Shown piece by piece: positions 8,066 to 18,429 of a DNA stretch of 62,192 bases. Both the position numbers and the translations under genes were made by a program. The stretch is from NCBI RefSeq assembly GCF_002195995.1, contig NZ_NHON01000034.1:1-62192 (forward strand). The letters are read 5' to 3'. Position 1 is the stretch's first letter, and each line of letters opens with the position of its first letter. The notes under the pieces were generated by a model. The model had not been told where the DNA came from, made no database searches, and was given only the letters and a program-made list of their open reading frames with translations. This stretch comes from Inquilinus limosus (GTDB lineage: Bacteria > Pseudomonadota > Alphaproteobacteria > DSM-16000 > Inquilinaceae).

Positions 8066-9109
8066 CTACGCCGCCTCGTCGCGCCGCGCCGGGGTCGGCG
8101 TGTCCCAGAAGTGGCAGGCGGCCTGGTGGCCGGGGTTGCCGACATCGGTCAGCTGCGGCGCCACCTGCGCGCACAGATCCTGCGCCTTCGGGCAGCGGGT
8201 GCGGAAATAGCAGCCGGTGGGCGGGTTCAGCGGGCTCGGCAGGTCGCCGGTCAGCACGATCCGCTTCTTGCTGCGCTCCGCATCCGGATCCGGCAGCGGC
8301 ACCGCCGAGATCAGCGCCTGGGTGTAGGGGTGGCGCGGATTGTCGTAGATGTCGTCGCGGTCGGCGATCTCGGCCAGCTTGCCGAGATACAGCACCATGA
8401 TGCGGTGGCTGATATGGCGCACCACCGACAAATCGTGGCTGATGAAGATCAGCGACAGGCCGAACTGGCGCTGCAGCCGCATCAGCAGGTTGACGATCTG
8501 GCTCTGGATCGAGACGTCGAGGGCCGAGACCGGCTCGTCGCACACGATCAGCTTCGGGTTCAGCACCATCGCCCGGGCGATGCCGATGCGCTGCGCCTGG
8601 CCGCCGGAGAATTCGTGCGGGTAGCGGTTGATCATCTCCGGCCGCAGCCCGACCAGGGACATGATCTCCTCGACCTTGGCCCGCCGCTCCTTCTTGCTCA
8701 GCTTGCCCTCGAACACCTCGAGCGGCTCGCCGATGATCTCGCCCACATTCATGCGCGGGTTCAGCGAGGCCAGCGGATCCTGGAAGATGATCTGCAGGTC
8801 CTGGCGCTTCTCGCGCATCGCGCCACTGTCGAAATTGGCGATGTTCTCGCCCATCCACACCACCTGGCCGGCAGTCGGCGGGATCAGCTGCAGCACGGCG
8901 CGGCCGAGGGTGGACTTGCCGCAGCCGGATTCGCCGACCACGCCCAGCGTCTCGCCGGCCTTGAGGTCGAAGCTGACCCCGTCGACCGCCTTGAGGTAGT
9001 CGCGGTGGCCCGACCACATGTGCCGCTTCGGCATGGCGAAATGCACGCGCAGGTCACGCACCGACAGGATGGTCTTGCCGTCCGGGGAATTGTTGGGGGT
9101 GTCGGTCAT
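8066..9109 (-). CDS. oppF: Oligopeptide ABC transporter ATP-binding protein (OppF-type)
   Basis: 347 residues. Walker A GESGCGKS (59-66), Q-loop IIFQDPLASLNP, signature FSGGQ (167-171) and Walker B LIVCDE (187-192) are all intact, so it should hydrolyse ATP. The C-terminal oligopeptide/dipeptide extension with its Cys-containing motif (GCYFRTRCP) is present. It is the last gene of a minus-strand set in the order A, B, C, D, F, ten bases after oppD. Together they form an importer energised by the D/F pair on the inner face of the membrane. The exact substrate (peptides, murein peptides or other) is not fixed by sequence. Confidence 0.92.
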   Translation of the reverse strand: MTDTPNNSPDGKTILSVRDLRVHFAMPKRHMWSGHRDYLKAVDGVSFDLKAGETLGVVGESGCGKSTLGRAVLQLIPPTAGQVVWMGENIANFDSGAMREKRQDLQIIFQDPLASLNPRMNVGEIIGEPLEVFEGKLSKKERRAKVEEIMSLVGLRPEMINRYPHEFSGGQAQRIGIARAMVLNPKLIVCDEPVSALDVSIQSQIVNLLMRLQRQFGLSLIFISHDLSVVRHISHRIMVLYLGKLAEIADRDDIYDNPRHPYTQALISAVPLPDPDAERSKKRIVLTGDLPSPLNPPTGCYFRTRCPKAQDLCAQVAPQLTDVGNPGHQAACHFWDTPTPARRDEAA

Positions 9110-9119
9110 GGCGCGGGCC

Positions 9120-10223
<1,104 letters not shown>

Positions 10224-10241
10224 TGTCTATTGGCCTGGGGC

Positions 10242-11156
10242 TCAGCGATCGCGCGGGTCGAGGGCGTCGCGCAGCCCGTCCCCGATGAAGTTGAGGCAGA
10301 ACAGGGTGACGGCCAGGAACACGGCCGGGAACACCAGCATCCACCAGGCGATGTTCAGGTTGCGGGCGCCGTCGGAGATCAGCACGCCCCAGCTGGTCAT
10401 CGGCTCCTGCACGCCGAGGCCGAGGAAGGACAGGAAGCTTTCCAGCAGGATCACCTTCGGCACGGTCAGCGTCATGTAGACGATGACCGGACCCAGCGTG
10501 TTCGGGATCACGTGCTTGCGGATGATCCGCCAGGTCGAGACGCCGCAGGCATGGGCCGCCTCGATGTACTCCTTGCGCTTGATCGACAGGGTCTGGCCCC
10601 GGACGATGCGGGCCATGTCCAGCCATTCCACCGCGCCGATGGCGACGAAGATCAGCACGATGTTCCGGCCGAAGAACACCATCAGCAGGATGACGAAGAA
10701 CATGAACGGCAGGGAATAGAGCACGTCGACGACGCGCATCATCAGGTTGTCGACCCGGCCGCCCAGGAAGCCTGCGGTGGCGCCGTAGGTGACGCCGATG
10801 ATCAGGCTGACCAGGGTGCTGACGATGCCGACCAGCAGCGAGATCTGGCCGCCGTAGAGGGTGCGGACCAGCAGGTCGCGGCCGTTGGATTCGGTGCCGA
10901 AATAATGGGCCGCGGTGCCATCCTCCGCGGCTGCGAAGCTCGGCGCGGCCTGGAACGAGGTGTAGTCGACATCGTCCAGCCCCCAGGGCAGGAAATGCGG
11001 CCCGGCGATGCAGACGATGCCGATCAGCCCCAGGACGAACAGGCTGACCACGGCGGCCTTGTTGCCGCGCAGGCGGCGCCAGGCGTCCTGCCAGAGGCTG
11101 CGTCCCTTGATCTGCTTGGGCTGGGGAGGGAGGGTCCCGATCGTGGCGTCGGTCAT
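10242..11156 (-). CDS. oppC: Oligopeptide ABC transporter permease (OppC-type)
   Basis: 304 residues with one N-terminal helix (AVVSLFVLGLIGIVCIAG), a long periplasmic loop, then a five-helix BPD_transp_1 domain. The EAA loop that docks the ATPase reads YIEAAHACGVSTWRIIRKH. The N-terminal oppC-type domain with GTESNGRDLL just before the first core helix is characteristic. It starts nine bases after the end of oppB and pairs with it to form the channel. Confidence 0.93.
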   Translation of the reverse strand: MTDATIGTLPPQPKQIKGRSLWQDAWRRLRGNKAAVVSLFVLGLIGIVCIAGPHFLPWGLDDVDYTSFQAAPSFAAAEDGTAAHYFGTESNGRDLLVRTLYGGQISLLVGIVSTLVSLIIGVTYGATAGFLGGRVDNLMMRVVDVLYSLPFMFFVILLMVFFGRNIVLIFVAIGAVEWLDMARIVRGQTLSIKRKEYIEAAHACGVSTWRIIRKHVIPNTLGPVIVYMTLTVPKVILLESFLSFLGLGVQEPMTSWGVLISDGARNLNIAWWMLVFPAVFLAVTLFCLNFIGDGLRDALDPRDR

Positions 11157-11165
11157 GGCCGGACC

Positions 11166-12086
11166 TCAATCATAACGCACGCGCGGGTCGAGCGCGCCGT
11201 ACAGCAGGTCGACCAGCAGGTTGAACAGGATGATCAGGGCGGCGAAGAAGATCACCACGCCCATCACCAGCGTGTAGTCGCGGTTCAGCGCCGCCTGGAC
11301 GAAGTAGCGGCCGATGCCGGGGATGCTGAAGATCTGCTCGATCACCACCGAGCCGGTGATGATGCCGGCGGTGGCGGGGCCGAGATAGGAGACCACCGGC
11401 AGCAGCCCGGCCTTCAGCGTGTGGCGCATGATCGTCACCCGCTCCGGCAGGCCTTTGGCCCGGGCGGTGCGCACGAAGTTCGACCGCAGCACCTCGATCA
11501 TGCTGGCGCGGGTCAGGCGGGCGATATAGGCGGTCGGCGGCAGGGCCAGCGCGATGATCGGCATGATGAAGGAGGTCCAGCCGGCGGTGATGCCGCCGGC
11601 TGGCAACAGCCGCCACATCACGCCGAAGACCAGGATCAGCAGCGGCGCCACGACGAAGTTCGGGATGGTGATCCCGATCATCGCCAGCGTCATCGCCCCG
11701 TAATCGCCCATCGAGTTCTGTTTGAGCGCCGCCATCGTCCCGAAGAAGATGCCGCCCACGGCCGCGACCAGGATCGCGATCAGGCCGATCTGCAGCGAAT
11801 AGGGGAAGCCCTCGCTGATCAGCTCGTTGACCGAATAATCCTTGTACTTGAAGGACGGGCCGAAATCGCCCTGGAGGATGTTGGCCATGTAGCGGCCGAA
11901 CTGCATGTAGAGCGGCTCGTCCAGGTGATAGGCCTTTTCCAGGTTGCGCTTGATCTCGATCGGCAGCGGCTTCTCCCCATCGAACGGACCGCCGGGTGCC
12001 AGCCGGATCATGAAGAAGGCGACGGCGATGATGATGAGGAGGGTGGGGATGGCGCCGAGGATGCGGCGGACGGTGTAGCTCAGCAT
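11166..12086 (-). CDS. oppB: Oligopeptide ABC transporter permease (OppB-type)
   Basis: 306 residues, six membrane helices. The N-terminal helix GAIPTLLIIIAVAFFMIRL runs into APGGPF, standard for OppB/DppB. The EAA loop is RTARAKGLPERVTIMRHTL. It follows the proximal binding-protein gene after 116 bases, a gap long enough to separate binding-protein from membrane-component expression, as is common in opp operons. Confidence 0.93.
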   Translation of the reverse strand: MLSYTVRRILGAIPTLLIIIAVAFFMIRLAPGGPFDGEKPLPIEIKRNLEKAYHLDEPLYMQFGRYMANILQGDFGPSFKYKDYSVNELISEGFPYSLQIGLIAILVAAVGGIFFGTMAALKQNSMGDYGAMTLAMIGITIPNFVVAPLLILVFGVMWRLLPAGGITAGWTSFIMPIIALALPPTAYIARLTRASMIEVLRSNFVRTARAKGLPERVTIMRHTLKAGLLPVVSYLGPATAGIITGSVVIEQIFSIPGIGRYFVQAALNRDYTLVMGVVIFFAALIILFNLLVDLLYGALDPRVRYD

Positions 12087-12202
12087 GTCAGGGGTCCTTG
12101 CGCCCGCACGGCGGGGCGGATGGATGCGCCGGGCGCTGAAAAGGCGATGCCCGCCACCCGGCCGGAGGCAGAGTGGCGAGCATCGTCATGGCCAGGGTTC
12201 TC

Positions 12203-13801
12203 TTAGCGCTCGACGGTGACCCAACGGCTCAGGTGATAATCCTGAACGTTGTCCTCCCAGCCCTTCACATGGCTCGAGACCATGTGCTTGCTGGCGTAGA
12301 AGGCGAAGGGAATGATCGGCGCGTCGGCGATCATCACCTTCTCGGCGTCCTGCAGGATCTGGGCGCGCTTGGTCAGGTCGGACTCACGCGCGGCCTTGTC
12401 CATCAGCTCGTCGAACTTCGGGTTGCAGTAGGCCGACGTGCTCTGCTCGCCGATGTCGCAGCGCTCCAGCTCGAGGAAGTTGTTGGCGTCGTTGTAGTCG
12501 CCGATCCAGCCGTGGCGGGTGATGTCCTTGAAGTCCTTCTTGTCGCGGGTGTCGAGGAAGGTCTTCCATTCCAGATTGATCAGCGAGGCGTTGACGTTCA
12601 GCTTCTGCTTCCACATCGCGGCGATGGCCACAGCGACGTTCTTGTGCAGCTGGCTGGTGTTGTAGATCAGCTCGACGTCCAGCGGCTTGTCCGGGCCGTA
12701 GCCCGCCTTCGCCAGCAGCTCCTTCGCCTTGGCGTCGCGATCGGCCTGGGACAGCTTGGAATCGTCCGGGGCCCAGCCGTTGAAATTGTCGGTGCCCGGC
12801 GGGACGAAGGTGTAGGCCGGGATCTCGCCGGCGTTCATGATCTTGCCGGTGATGACGTCGCGATCGATCGCCAGCGACAGCGCTTGGCGCAGCTCCGGCG
12901 TGCTCTTCCACGGCTCATGCGTCAGGTTGTAGGCATAGAAATGGGTGCCGAAATACGGCGCCAGCCGGGTCTCGGACGCGTCGGACGACTGCAGCTGCTT
13001 GATCTGCTGCGGCGGGATGTCATAGGTCGCGTCGATCTCGCCGGCCTTGAAGCGCTGCAGCTCGGCGTTCTGATCCTCGGTGGCGAAGAACATCACCGTG
13101 TCGATCTTGACGTTCGCCGCGTCGTAGAAATTCGGGTTCTTGACCACCTTCACATGCGACTGCGGCACCGCCTCGGCCAGCATGAAGGCGCCGTTCGAGA
13201 CCATGTTGCCCGGCTTGACGAAATCGTCGCCGAACTTCTCGTAATTGGCCTTGCTGATCGGATAGGTCGAGTGGTGCACCAGCATCGACAGGAAATACGG
13301 GGTCGGGGCGAGCAGCTTCACCTCGAAGGTGTGGTCGTCGACCGCCTTGACGCCGAGATCGGTCAGCGGCTTCTTGCCCTGGCGGATGTCCTTGGCGTTG
13401 ACCACCTGGTCGAGGAAGTAGGCGTAGTCGCTGGCGGTCTTGGGATCGATCAGCCGCTCCCAGGAGAACACGAAGTCCGCGGCGGTCAGCGGCGAGCCGT
13501 CCGACCACTTGGCGTTCTGGCGGATCTTGAAGGTGTAGGTCAGGCCGTCATCCGAGACGGTCCAGCTCTCCGCCGCGCCGGGAACCGGCTTGCCCTTGGC
13601 GTCCGAGGTCAGCAGGCCCTCGAACAGGTCCATCTGGATGAAGGATTCCGGAACGCCCGTCGACTTGTGGACGTCCAGGGTCTCCGGTTCGGCGCCGTTG
13701 CCGCGATTGAACACGGTCTCGGCGAGGGCCGCGCTCGATACGCCGCCCAGCAGGGCGGCGGCGAGCAGCCCGCGCCCCAGGATCTTGGTGAAGCTGTGCA
13801 T
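12203..13801 (-). CDS. oppA: Periplasmic oligopeptide-binding protein 1 (SBP_bac_5)
   Basis: 532 residues. The start chosen is the ATG giving MHSFTKILGRGLLAA, because it opens a clean signal peptide (cleavage after SAALA, residue 27) behind AGGGGCG; further upstream codons are not signal-like. The mature protein shows the family landmarks WSDGSPLTAADFVFSW, VPPGTDNF and WIGDYNDANNF. It is closest to its neighbour upstream: both are exactly 532 residues and share long runs such as MHSF..IL.RGLLAAALL and VKGW.DNVQD.HLSRW. It probably presents peptides to the OppBCDF complex. The last ~100 bases of its upstream region carry the block shared with the paralogue. Confidence 0.92.
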   Translation of the reverse strand: MHSFTKILGRGLLAAALLGGVSSAALAETVFNRGNGAEPETLDVHKSTGVPESFIQMDLFEGLLTSDAKGKPVPGAAESWTVSDDGLTYTFKIRQNAKWSDGSPLTAADFVFSWERLIDPKTASDYAYFLDQVVNAKDIRQGKKPLTDLGVKAVDDHTFEVKLLAPTPYFLSMLVHHSTYPISKANYEKFGDDFVKPGNMVSNGAFMLAEAVPQSHVKVVKNPNFYDAANVKIDTVMFFATEDQNAELQRFKAGEIDATYDIPPQQIKQLQSSDASETRLAPYFGTHFYAYNLTHEPWKSTPELRQALSLAIDRDVITGKIMNAGEIPAYTFVPPGTDNFNGWAPDDSKLSQADRDAKAKELLAKAGYGPDKPLDVELIYNTSQLHKNVAVAIAAMWKQKLNVNASLINLEWKTFLDTRDKKDFKDITRHGWIGDYNDANNFLELERCDIGEQSTSAYCNPKFDELMDKAARESDLTKRAQILQDAEKVMIADAPIIPFAFYASKHMVSSHVKGWEDNVQDYHLSRWVTVER

Positions 13802-13898
13802 GTGTTCGCCCCTACTGTTTCCGGTTTCCCGGTCACTGGTTTTGTTTGCAAAGCGCTCCCGCTCGGACGCGCTCTCGTCCGTCTCCCACCAGCGAGGA

Positions 13899-13947
13899 GT
13901 GATGGCGTGGACGGTATCGTTTCGACCGCATTTGAGCAATCGAATTC
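13899..13947 (-). promoter_or_regulatory. Conserved upstream block / candidate promoter of the first oppA
   Basis: 49 bases that match, without gaps, the block at 15833-15881 upstream of the second oppA. On the coding strand both contain TTGC(T/C)C, a 17-base spacer and TACCGT, a plausible -35/-10 pair, plus a shared GATACCGTCC segment. The block lies 98 bases before the start codon here. The whole 13802-14157 gap holds no gene; it is the leader of this oppA. Confidence 0.5.
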
Positions 13948-14157
13948 GCGGGTCTGCTATGAGTCCGGTGCGGGTTTCATGCCTTGCAAAAGTCGCAAAA
14001 AGGAAAGTGTCGAATCAGGCCTGCGCTTGTTCTTTACTTTCTTCTTGGCCTCATCTCAGCCGCGATTCCGAAACCGGCCGGGTTACGAAACAGGCCGGCG
14101 GGATTAGGCCCCGGTCCCGGACCGGATGAAGAATTGCGCCCATGGAATTGTCAGACC

Positions 14158-15756
14158 TTACCGTGCGACGGAAAGCCACCGCGAAAGATGGAAATCCTGC
14201 ACATTGTCCGTCCAGCCCTTCACGGCCGGCGAGACGGCGTGCTTGGTGGTGTAGAAATACAGCGGCAGCACCGGCATGTCGGCGACCATGATCTTCTCCG
14301 CCTGCTGCAGCAGCGCGCCGCGCTGCTTCGGGTCGGTCGTCTTCGTCGCCTCGGCCATCAGCGCGTCGAATTTCGGGTTGGCGTAGCCGGAGGTGCTCTG
14401 GTCGCCAACGTCGCTGAGCTCGAGCTGCAAGAAGGTGAAGGCGTCGTTGTAGTCGCCGAACCAGCCATGCCGCGCGACGTCCGGGAACTCCTTCTTGTTG
14501 CGGGTGCTCTGGAACGTGGCCCATTCCTCGTTGTTGAGGGTCACATCCACGCCCAGCGTCCGCTTCCACATCGCGGCGATGGCGACCGCCAGACGCTTGT
14601 GGTTCTCGCTGGTGTTGTAGGTGATGGTCAGCTTCAGCGGCTTGTCCGAGCCGTAGCCGGCCTTGGCGTACAGCTCCTTGGCCCTGGCGTCGCGCTCTGC
14701 CTGGGTCATGCCGGCCGCCTTCGGCGTCCAGGCCGGGAAGTTGTCGGTGCCGGGCGGTACGAAGCTGTAGGCCGGGACCTGGTCGGCCCGGGTGATGTTC
14801 TTGATCAGCACGTCGCGGTCGACCGCCAGCGACAGGGCCTGGCGCAGCTCCGGGCTGCTCTTCCACGGCTCGCGCGTCATGTTGAAGGCGTAGAAATAGG
14901 TGGCCAGGAACGGGACGATGTGCAGCTGCTCGGGAATCTCCTTCTTCAAGCTGGGGATCTGCTCGCTCGGCAGGTCGAAGGTGATGTCGAGCTCACCCGC
15001 CCGGAACCGCTGCAGCTCCGAGCTGCCATCCTCGGTCGGGAAGTACATCACCGTGTCGATCGCGACGTTCGCGGCGTCGTGGAACTGCGGGTTCCGGACC
15101 AGCTTGATGTAGCCCTGCGGCACCGCCTCGGCCAGCTTGTAGGCGCCGTTCGAGACCAGGTTGCCGGGCTTGACGAAGTCGCCGCCGAACTTGTCGACAT
15201 TAGCCTTGCTGACCGCATAGGTCGACTGGTGCACCAGCGCCGAGACGAAATACGGTGTCGGTGCCGTCAGCTTCACCTCGAAGGTGCGGTCGTCGACCGC
15301 CCGGACGCCGAGGGCGTCGAGCGGCTTCTGGCCGTCGCGGATCTCCCGAGCATTGACCACCGGGTCCAGGTAATAGGCATAGGGCGAACCGGTCTTCGGG
15401 TCGATCAGCCGCTGCCACGAGTAGACGAAGTCGGCCGCGGTGACCGGCGTGCCGTCCGACCACTTCTCGTCGGCCCGCAGCCTGAAGGTGTAGGTCAGGC
15501 CGTCATCCGACGGGGTGACGCGTTCGGCCGCGCCCGGCACCGGATCGCCCTTGGGGCCGTAGGTCATCAGGCCCTCGAACAGGTCGGTCGCGATGTTGGC
15601 TTCGGTGTTGCCCTCGATCTTGTGGGGATCGAGGGACGACGGCTCGGCGCCGTTGCCGCGGTTGAGCACCATCTCGGCCGTCGCCGCGCCGGACACGCCG
15701 GCCAGAAGGGCGGCGGCCAGAAGCCCGCGCGCCAGGATCCTGCTGAAGCTGTGCAT
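14158..15756 (-). CDS. oppA: Periplasmic oligopeptide-binding protein 2 (SBP_bac_5), tandem paralogue
   Basis: 532 residues from MHSFSRILARGLLAA, with a signal peptide cut after GAATA (residue 27). Landmarks match those of the downstream paralogue (WSDGTPVTAADFVYSW, VPPGTDNF, WFGDYNDAFTF). It arose by tandem duplication of the whole gene and its promoter region, followed by divergence of ligand-contacting segments (for example DGSSELQRFRAGELDITFD against DQNAELQRFKAGEIDATYD). It has its own upstream block and 350 bases separate it from the next oppA, so it can be expressed independently. It probably widens the peptide range of the same OppBCDF channel. Confidence 0.92.
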   Translation of the reverse strand: MHSFSRILARGLLAAALLAGVSGAATAEMVLNRGNGAEPSSLDPHKIEGNTEANIATDLFEGLMTYGPKGDPVPGAAERVTPSDDGLTYTFRLRADEKWSDGTPVTAADFVYSWQRLIDPKTGSPYAYYLDPVVNAREIRDGQKPLDALGVRAVDDRTFEVKLTAPTPYFVSALVHQSTYAVSKANVDKFGGDFVKPGNLVSNGAYKLAEAVPQGYIKLVRNPQFHDAANVAIDTVMYFPTEDGSSELQRFRAGELDITFDLPSEQIPSLKKEIPEQLHIVPFLATYFYAFNMTREPWKSSPELRQALSLAVDRDVLIKNITRADQVPAYSFVPPGTDNFPAWTPKAAGMTQAERDARAKELYAKAGYGSDKPLKLTITYNTSENHKRLAVAIAAMWKRTLGVDVTLNNEEWATFQSTRNKKEFPDVARHGWFGDYNDAFTFLQLELSDVGDQSTSGYANPKFDALMAEATKTTDPKQRGALLQQAEKIMVADMPVLPLYFYTTKHAVSPAVKGWTDNVQDFHLSRWLSVAR

Positions 15757-15832
15757 GTGCCTGCCCCCTGCTGCCATGACGGCGAGCGCCCTATGCATGG
15801 GCACGCTCGTCATCGGCGTGCCGCCGATGAGC

Positions 15833-15881
15833 GTGATGGCTGGGACGGTATCGCTTCGACCATAGCCGGGCAATCGATTTC
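15833..15881 (-). promoter_or_regulatory. Conserved upstream block / candidate promoter of the second oppA
   Basis: Partner of the block at 13899-13947. On the coding strand TTGCCC, 17 bases and TACCGT are kept while the flanks have diverged. It lies 77 bases before the start codon. Confidence 0.5.
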
Positions 15882-15983
15882 ACTGTTCGCCGCAGCTCCG
15901 GCGGGGAAACCCCGAATGTCGGACAAGTCGCGGCGGGAAAGCATCAAGTCCGTACGGATTTTGTTCTTGATATCGTCTTGCCG

Positions 15984-17045
15984 TCATCTGGGTTCCGGAG
16001 TCGGCCGGCTGGCGAAGCGCAGCGCCAGCAGCAGCGCCAGCAGCAGCAGGGCCCCGGCCTGGTGCATCGCCCCCAGCCAGACCGGCACCTTGGTCAGCAG
16101 GGTGGAGATGCCGAGGCAGAGCTGCACCACCACCATCAGCCCGACCAGATGTCCCCAGCCGACCACCGGCGTGCGGCTGCAGCGGAAGGCGAGGGACAGC
16201 ACCACCAGGGCGGTGCCGATCGCCAGCCAGCGATGGGTGAACTGCACCAGGGCGGTGTTGTCGAACCAGTTCAGCCAGGCCGGGATGATGCTGAAGGATT
16301 CCGGCGGCAGCAGCCGCCCGTCCATCAGCGGGAAGGTGTTGTAGACCTGGCCCGCGTCCAGCCCGGCGACGAAGGCGCCCCAGCACATCGTGACGGCGAC
16401 GCAGGCGATGGCGATCGAGGTGTGCCGGCGCAGCGACGGCGCCCGGGCGAAGTCGCCCAGCCGCGGCAGCGTCAGTCCGTAGGCGGCCCACAGGATCAGG
16501 GCGTAGAGCAGCACGGCCAGGCCGAGATGCGCCGCCAGCAGATAGTGGCTGACCGACGGCCGCTCGTTCAGGCCGCTGGCCACCATCAGCCAGCCCAGCA
16601 CGCCCTGCGCCCCGCCCAGCACCAGCAGGCCCAGCAGGCGCAGCCCGAGCGGCCAGCCCAGCGCCCGGCGCCAGGCGAACCAGGCCAGGCCGGCGGCGAA
16701 GACCAGGCCGGTCAGCCGGTCCCAGAAGCGGTGCAGCCACTCCCAGAAGAAGATGTGCTGGAACGCCTCGAGCGACATGCCGGCGTTCATGTAGCGGTAT
16801 TGCGGCGTCGCCTTGTAGGCGGCGAAGGCGTCGGCCCAGGCCTGGTCGGACAGGGGTGGCAGCGTGCCGGTGATCGGCGCCCATTCGACGATCGACAGGC
16901 CGCTCTCGGTCAGCCGGGTGATGGCGCCGATCACCGCCGCGGCGAAGACCATGGCGGCGCTGAGGAACAGCCACGCGGCGACGGGGCGCATGGCCGATGC
17001 GGCGGCGGGCGGGCGCAAGGCCGCGGCGGCTAGGGTCGACTGCAT
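15984..17045 (-). CDS. ctaA: Heme A synthase (COX15/CtaA type 2)
   Basis: Oxidises the C8 methyl of heme O to the formyl group of heme A for aa3-type cytochrome c oxidase, in the inner membrane. The 353 residues form eight membrane helices in two similar four-helix halves. Family signatures seen are GAITRLTESGLSIVEW, FFWEWLHRFWDR (heme-binding His), LNERPSVSHYLLAAHL, and VQFTHRWLAI plus GAMHQAGALLLL in the second half. The longer, Alphaproteobacteria/mitochondria-like form is clear. Other ctaBCDEG genes are not nearby. Its presence implies an aa3-type oxidase elsewhere in the genome. Confidence 0.95.
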   Translation of the reverse strand: MQSTLAAAALRPPAAASAMRPVAAWLFLSAAMVFAAAVIGAITRLTESGLSIVEWAPITGTLPPLSDQAWADAFAAYKATPQYRYMNAGMSLEAFQHIFFWEWLHRFWDRLTGLVFAAGLAWFAWRRALGWPLGLRLLGLLVLGGAQGVLGWLMVASGLNERPSVSHYLLAAHLGLAVLLYALILWAAYGLTLPRLGDFARAPSLRRHTSIAIACVAVTMCWGAFVAGLDAGQVYNTFPLMDGRLLPPESFSIIPAWLNWFDNTALVQFTHRWLAIGTALVVLSLAFRCSRTPVVGWGHLVGLMVVVQLCLGISTLLTKVPVWLGAMHQAGALLLLALLLALRFASRPTPEPR

Positions 17046-17115
17046 GGGCTCGGCTTATCGCGCCGGCCCGCGGCGGCGTCAAATCTGCTTTTGTCGCAGG
17101 GGCCGACGCTGCGCC

Positions 17116-17325
17116 TCAGGCGCTGGCGTCTGCCAGATCCAGGCGCCGCTCGATCCGGTCCAGACGGGCCTCGACGCGGTCGATGCGTCGTTGGACGCCC
17201 GCCAGATTCTCCTCCACCGAAGTCATCCGGACCTTGAGGTCGTGCACGTCTTCTGCCAACCGATCGACCTTGTGGTCGATCTGGCGGAGATAGCGAAGGA
17301 TCAGGCTCTCAGGGGCGTCCGTCAT
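17116..17325 (-). CDS. Small coiled-coil protein
   Basis: 69 residues from the ATG giving MTDAPESLILRYLRQID. Nearly the whole chain is a heptad pattern (IDHKVDRLAEDVHDLKVRM, then RIDRVEARLDRIERRLDL), so it should form a parallel coiled coil. No catalytic motif is present. Short proteins of this pattern are common in Alphaproteobacteria, some near phage-like or stress genes, but I can assign no role. It lies between ctaA and the co-chaperone gene on the same strand. Confidence 0.65.
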   Translation of the reverse strand: MTDAPESLILRYLRQIDHKVDRLAEDVHDLKVRMTSVEENLAGVQRRIDRVEARLDRIERRLDLADASA

Positions 17326-17401
17326 AGGGCCACTCTGGCAATAGCCATGTCTCCAATATGGCAACGACCGCCCCCGCTGTCCACGGCGCGGCCCGGGAGG
17401 C

Positions 17402-18340
17402 CTACCGCACCTTGCCCTTGCGCGGGTCGTAAGGGTGGCGGGCACCCCACTCCTCGACGAAGCGCGCCAGCTCCGGATCGGCCGGGTCGGGCAGGGTGAC
17501 GGCCAGCTTCACATATTGGTCGCCGCGGCTGTCGCCGGTCGGGCTGCGCACGCCCTTGCCCTTCAGCCGCAGCACAGCACCGCTGTTCGACCCCTTGGGG
17601 ATGGTCAGCATCACCGGGCCGACGAGGGTCGGCACCTCGACCCGGCCGCCCAGCACCGCCTCCTGCAGCGACACCGGCAGGGTCATGCGGATGTCGCTGC
17701 CGTCGCGCTCCAGCACCGGGTCGGGGATGATGCGGACCTCGATCAGCGCGTCGCCGGGCACGCCGCGGCTGCCTTTCTCGCCCTGGCCGCGCAGCCGGAT
17801 GGTCTGGCCGTCGGTCAGCCCGACCGGCAGGGTGACCTTCAGCGACCGGCCGTCGGCCAGCGTCACCGTGGTCTCGCCGCCTTCGGTGGCCAGGCGGAAC
17901 TCGGCGCGCAGCGTGTAGCTGATGTCGCGGCCCTTGCCGCCGCCCCTGCCGCCGGCCCGGGCGCCGCCCTGGCCGAACATGCCGCGCAGGATGTCGTCGA
18001 TGTCGCCGGCATCGGTGAAGGCGTCATAGCTGTCGGCGCGCTGGTAGCGGGTATCGCCGGCGCGACCTCCGGCCCCGGCACCGGGCCAGCCGCCGGGGCG
18101 GCGGGCATAGGCGCGCTCGGCGCCGGTGGCGTCGATCTCGCCGGCGTCGAAGCGGCGGCGCTTCTCGGCGTCGCTCAGCAGGTCATAGGCGCCCGACACC
18201 GCCTTGAACCGCTCCTCGGCGCGGGCGTCGCCCTGGTTCAGGTCGGGGTGGTGCTTCTTGGCGAGCTTGCGATAGGCCCGCCGGATCTCGTCCTCGCTGG
18301 CGGTGCGGGGCACGCCCAGCACGGCATACGGGTCATCCAT
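17402..18340 (-). CDS. CbpA-like DnaJ co-chaperone
   Basis: 312 residues. The J domain (1-65) carries the essential HPD at 31-33. A Gly/Ala-rich linker with IDDILRGMFGQGG follows (about 70-130), then the DnaJ C-terminal substrate domains (about 135-305), with VTLPVGLTDGQTIRLRGQG and LTIPKGSNSGAVLRLKGKG. The zinc-finger CxxCxGxG repeats of true DnaJ are absent, which places it in the CbpA/DjlA-like class II group. It should stimulate DnaK in the cytoplasm. No dnaK is in the window. Confidence 0.9.
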   Translation of the reverse strand: MDDPYAVLGVPRTASEDEIRRAYRKLAKKHHPDLNQGDARAEERFKAVSGAYDLLSDAEKRRRFDAGEIDATGAERAYARRPGGWPGAGAGGRAGDTRYQRADSYDAFTDAGDIDDILRGMFGQGGARAGGRGGGKGRDISYTLRAEFRLATEGGETTVTLADGRSLKVTLPVGLTDGQTIRLRGQGEKGSRGVPGDALIEVRIIPDPVLERDGSDIRMTLPVSLQEAVLGGRVEVPTLVGPVMLTIPKGSNSGAVLRLKGKGVRSPTGDSRGDQYVKLAVTLPDPADPELARFVEEWGARHPYDPRKGKVR

Positions 18341-18429
18341 GGCTCGGATCTCTGGGGGTAAGTCTTTGATCCGAAGACTTGATATCTGGACGCCCCGGTT
18401 TCAACGCTTCCCTCCCCCTCCCGCGAGAT

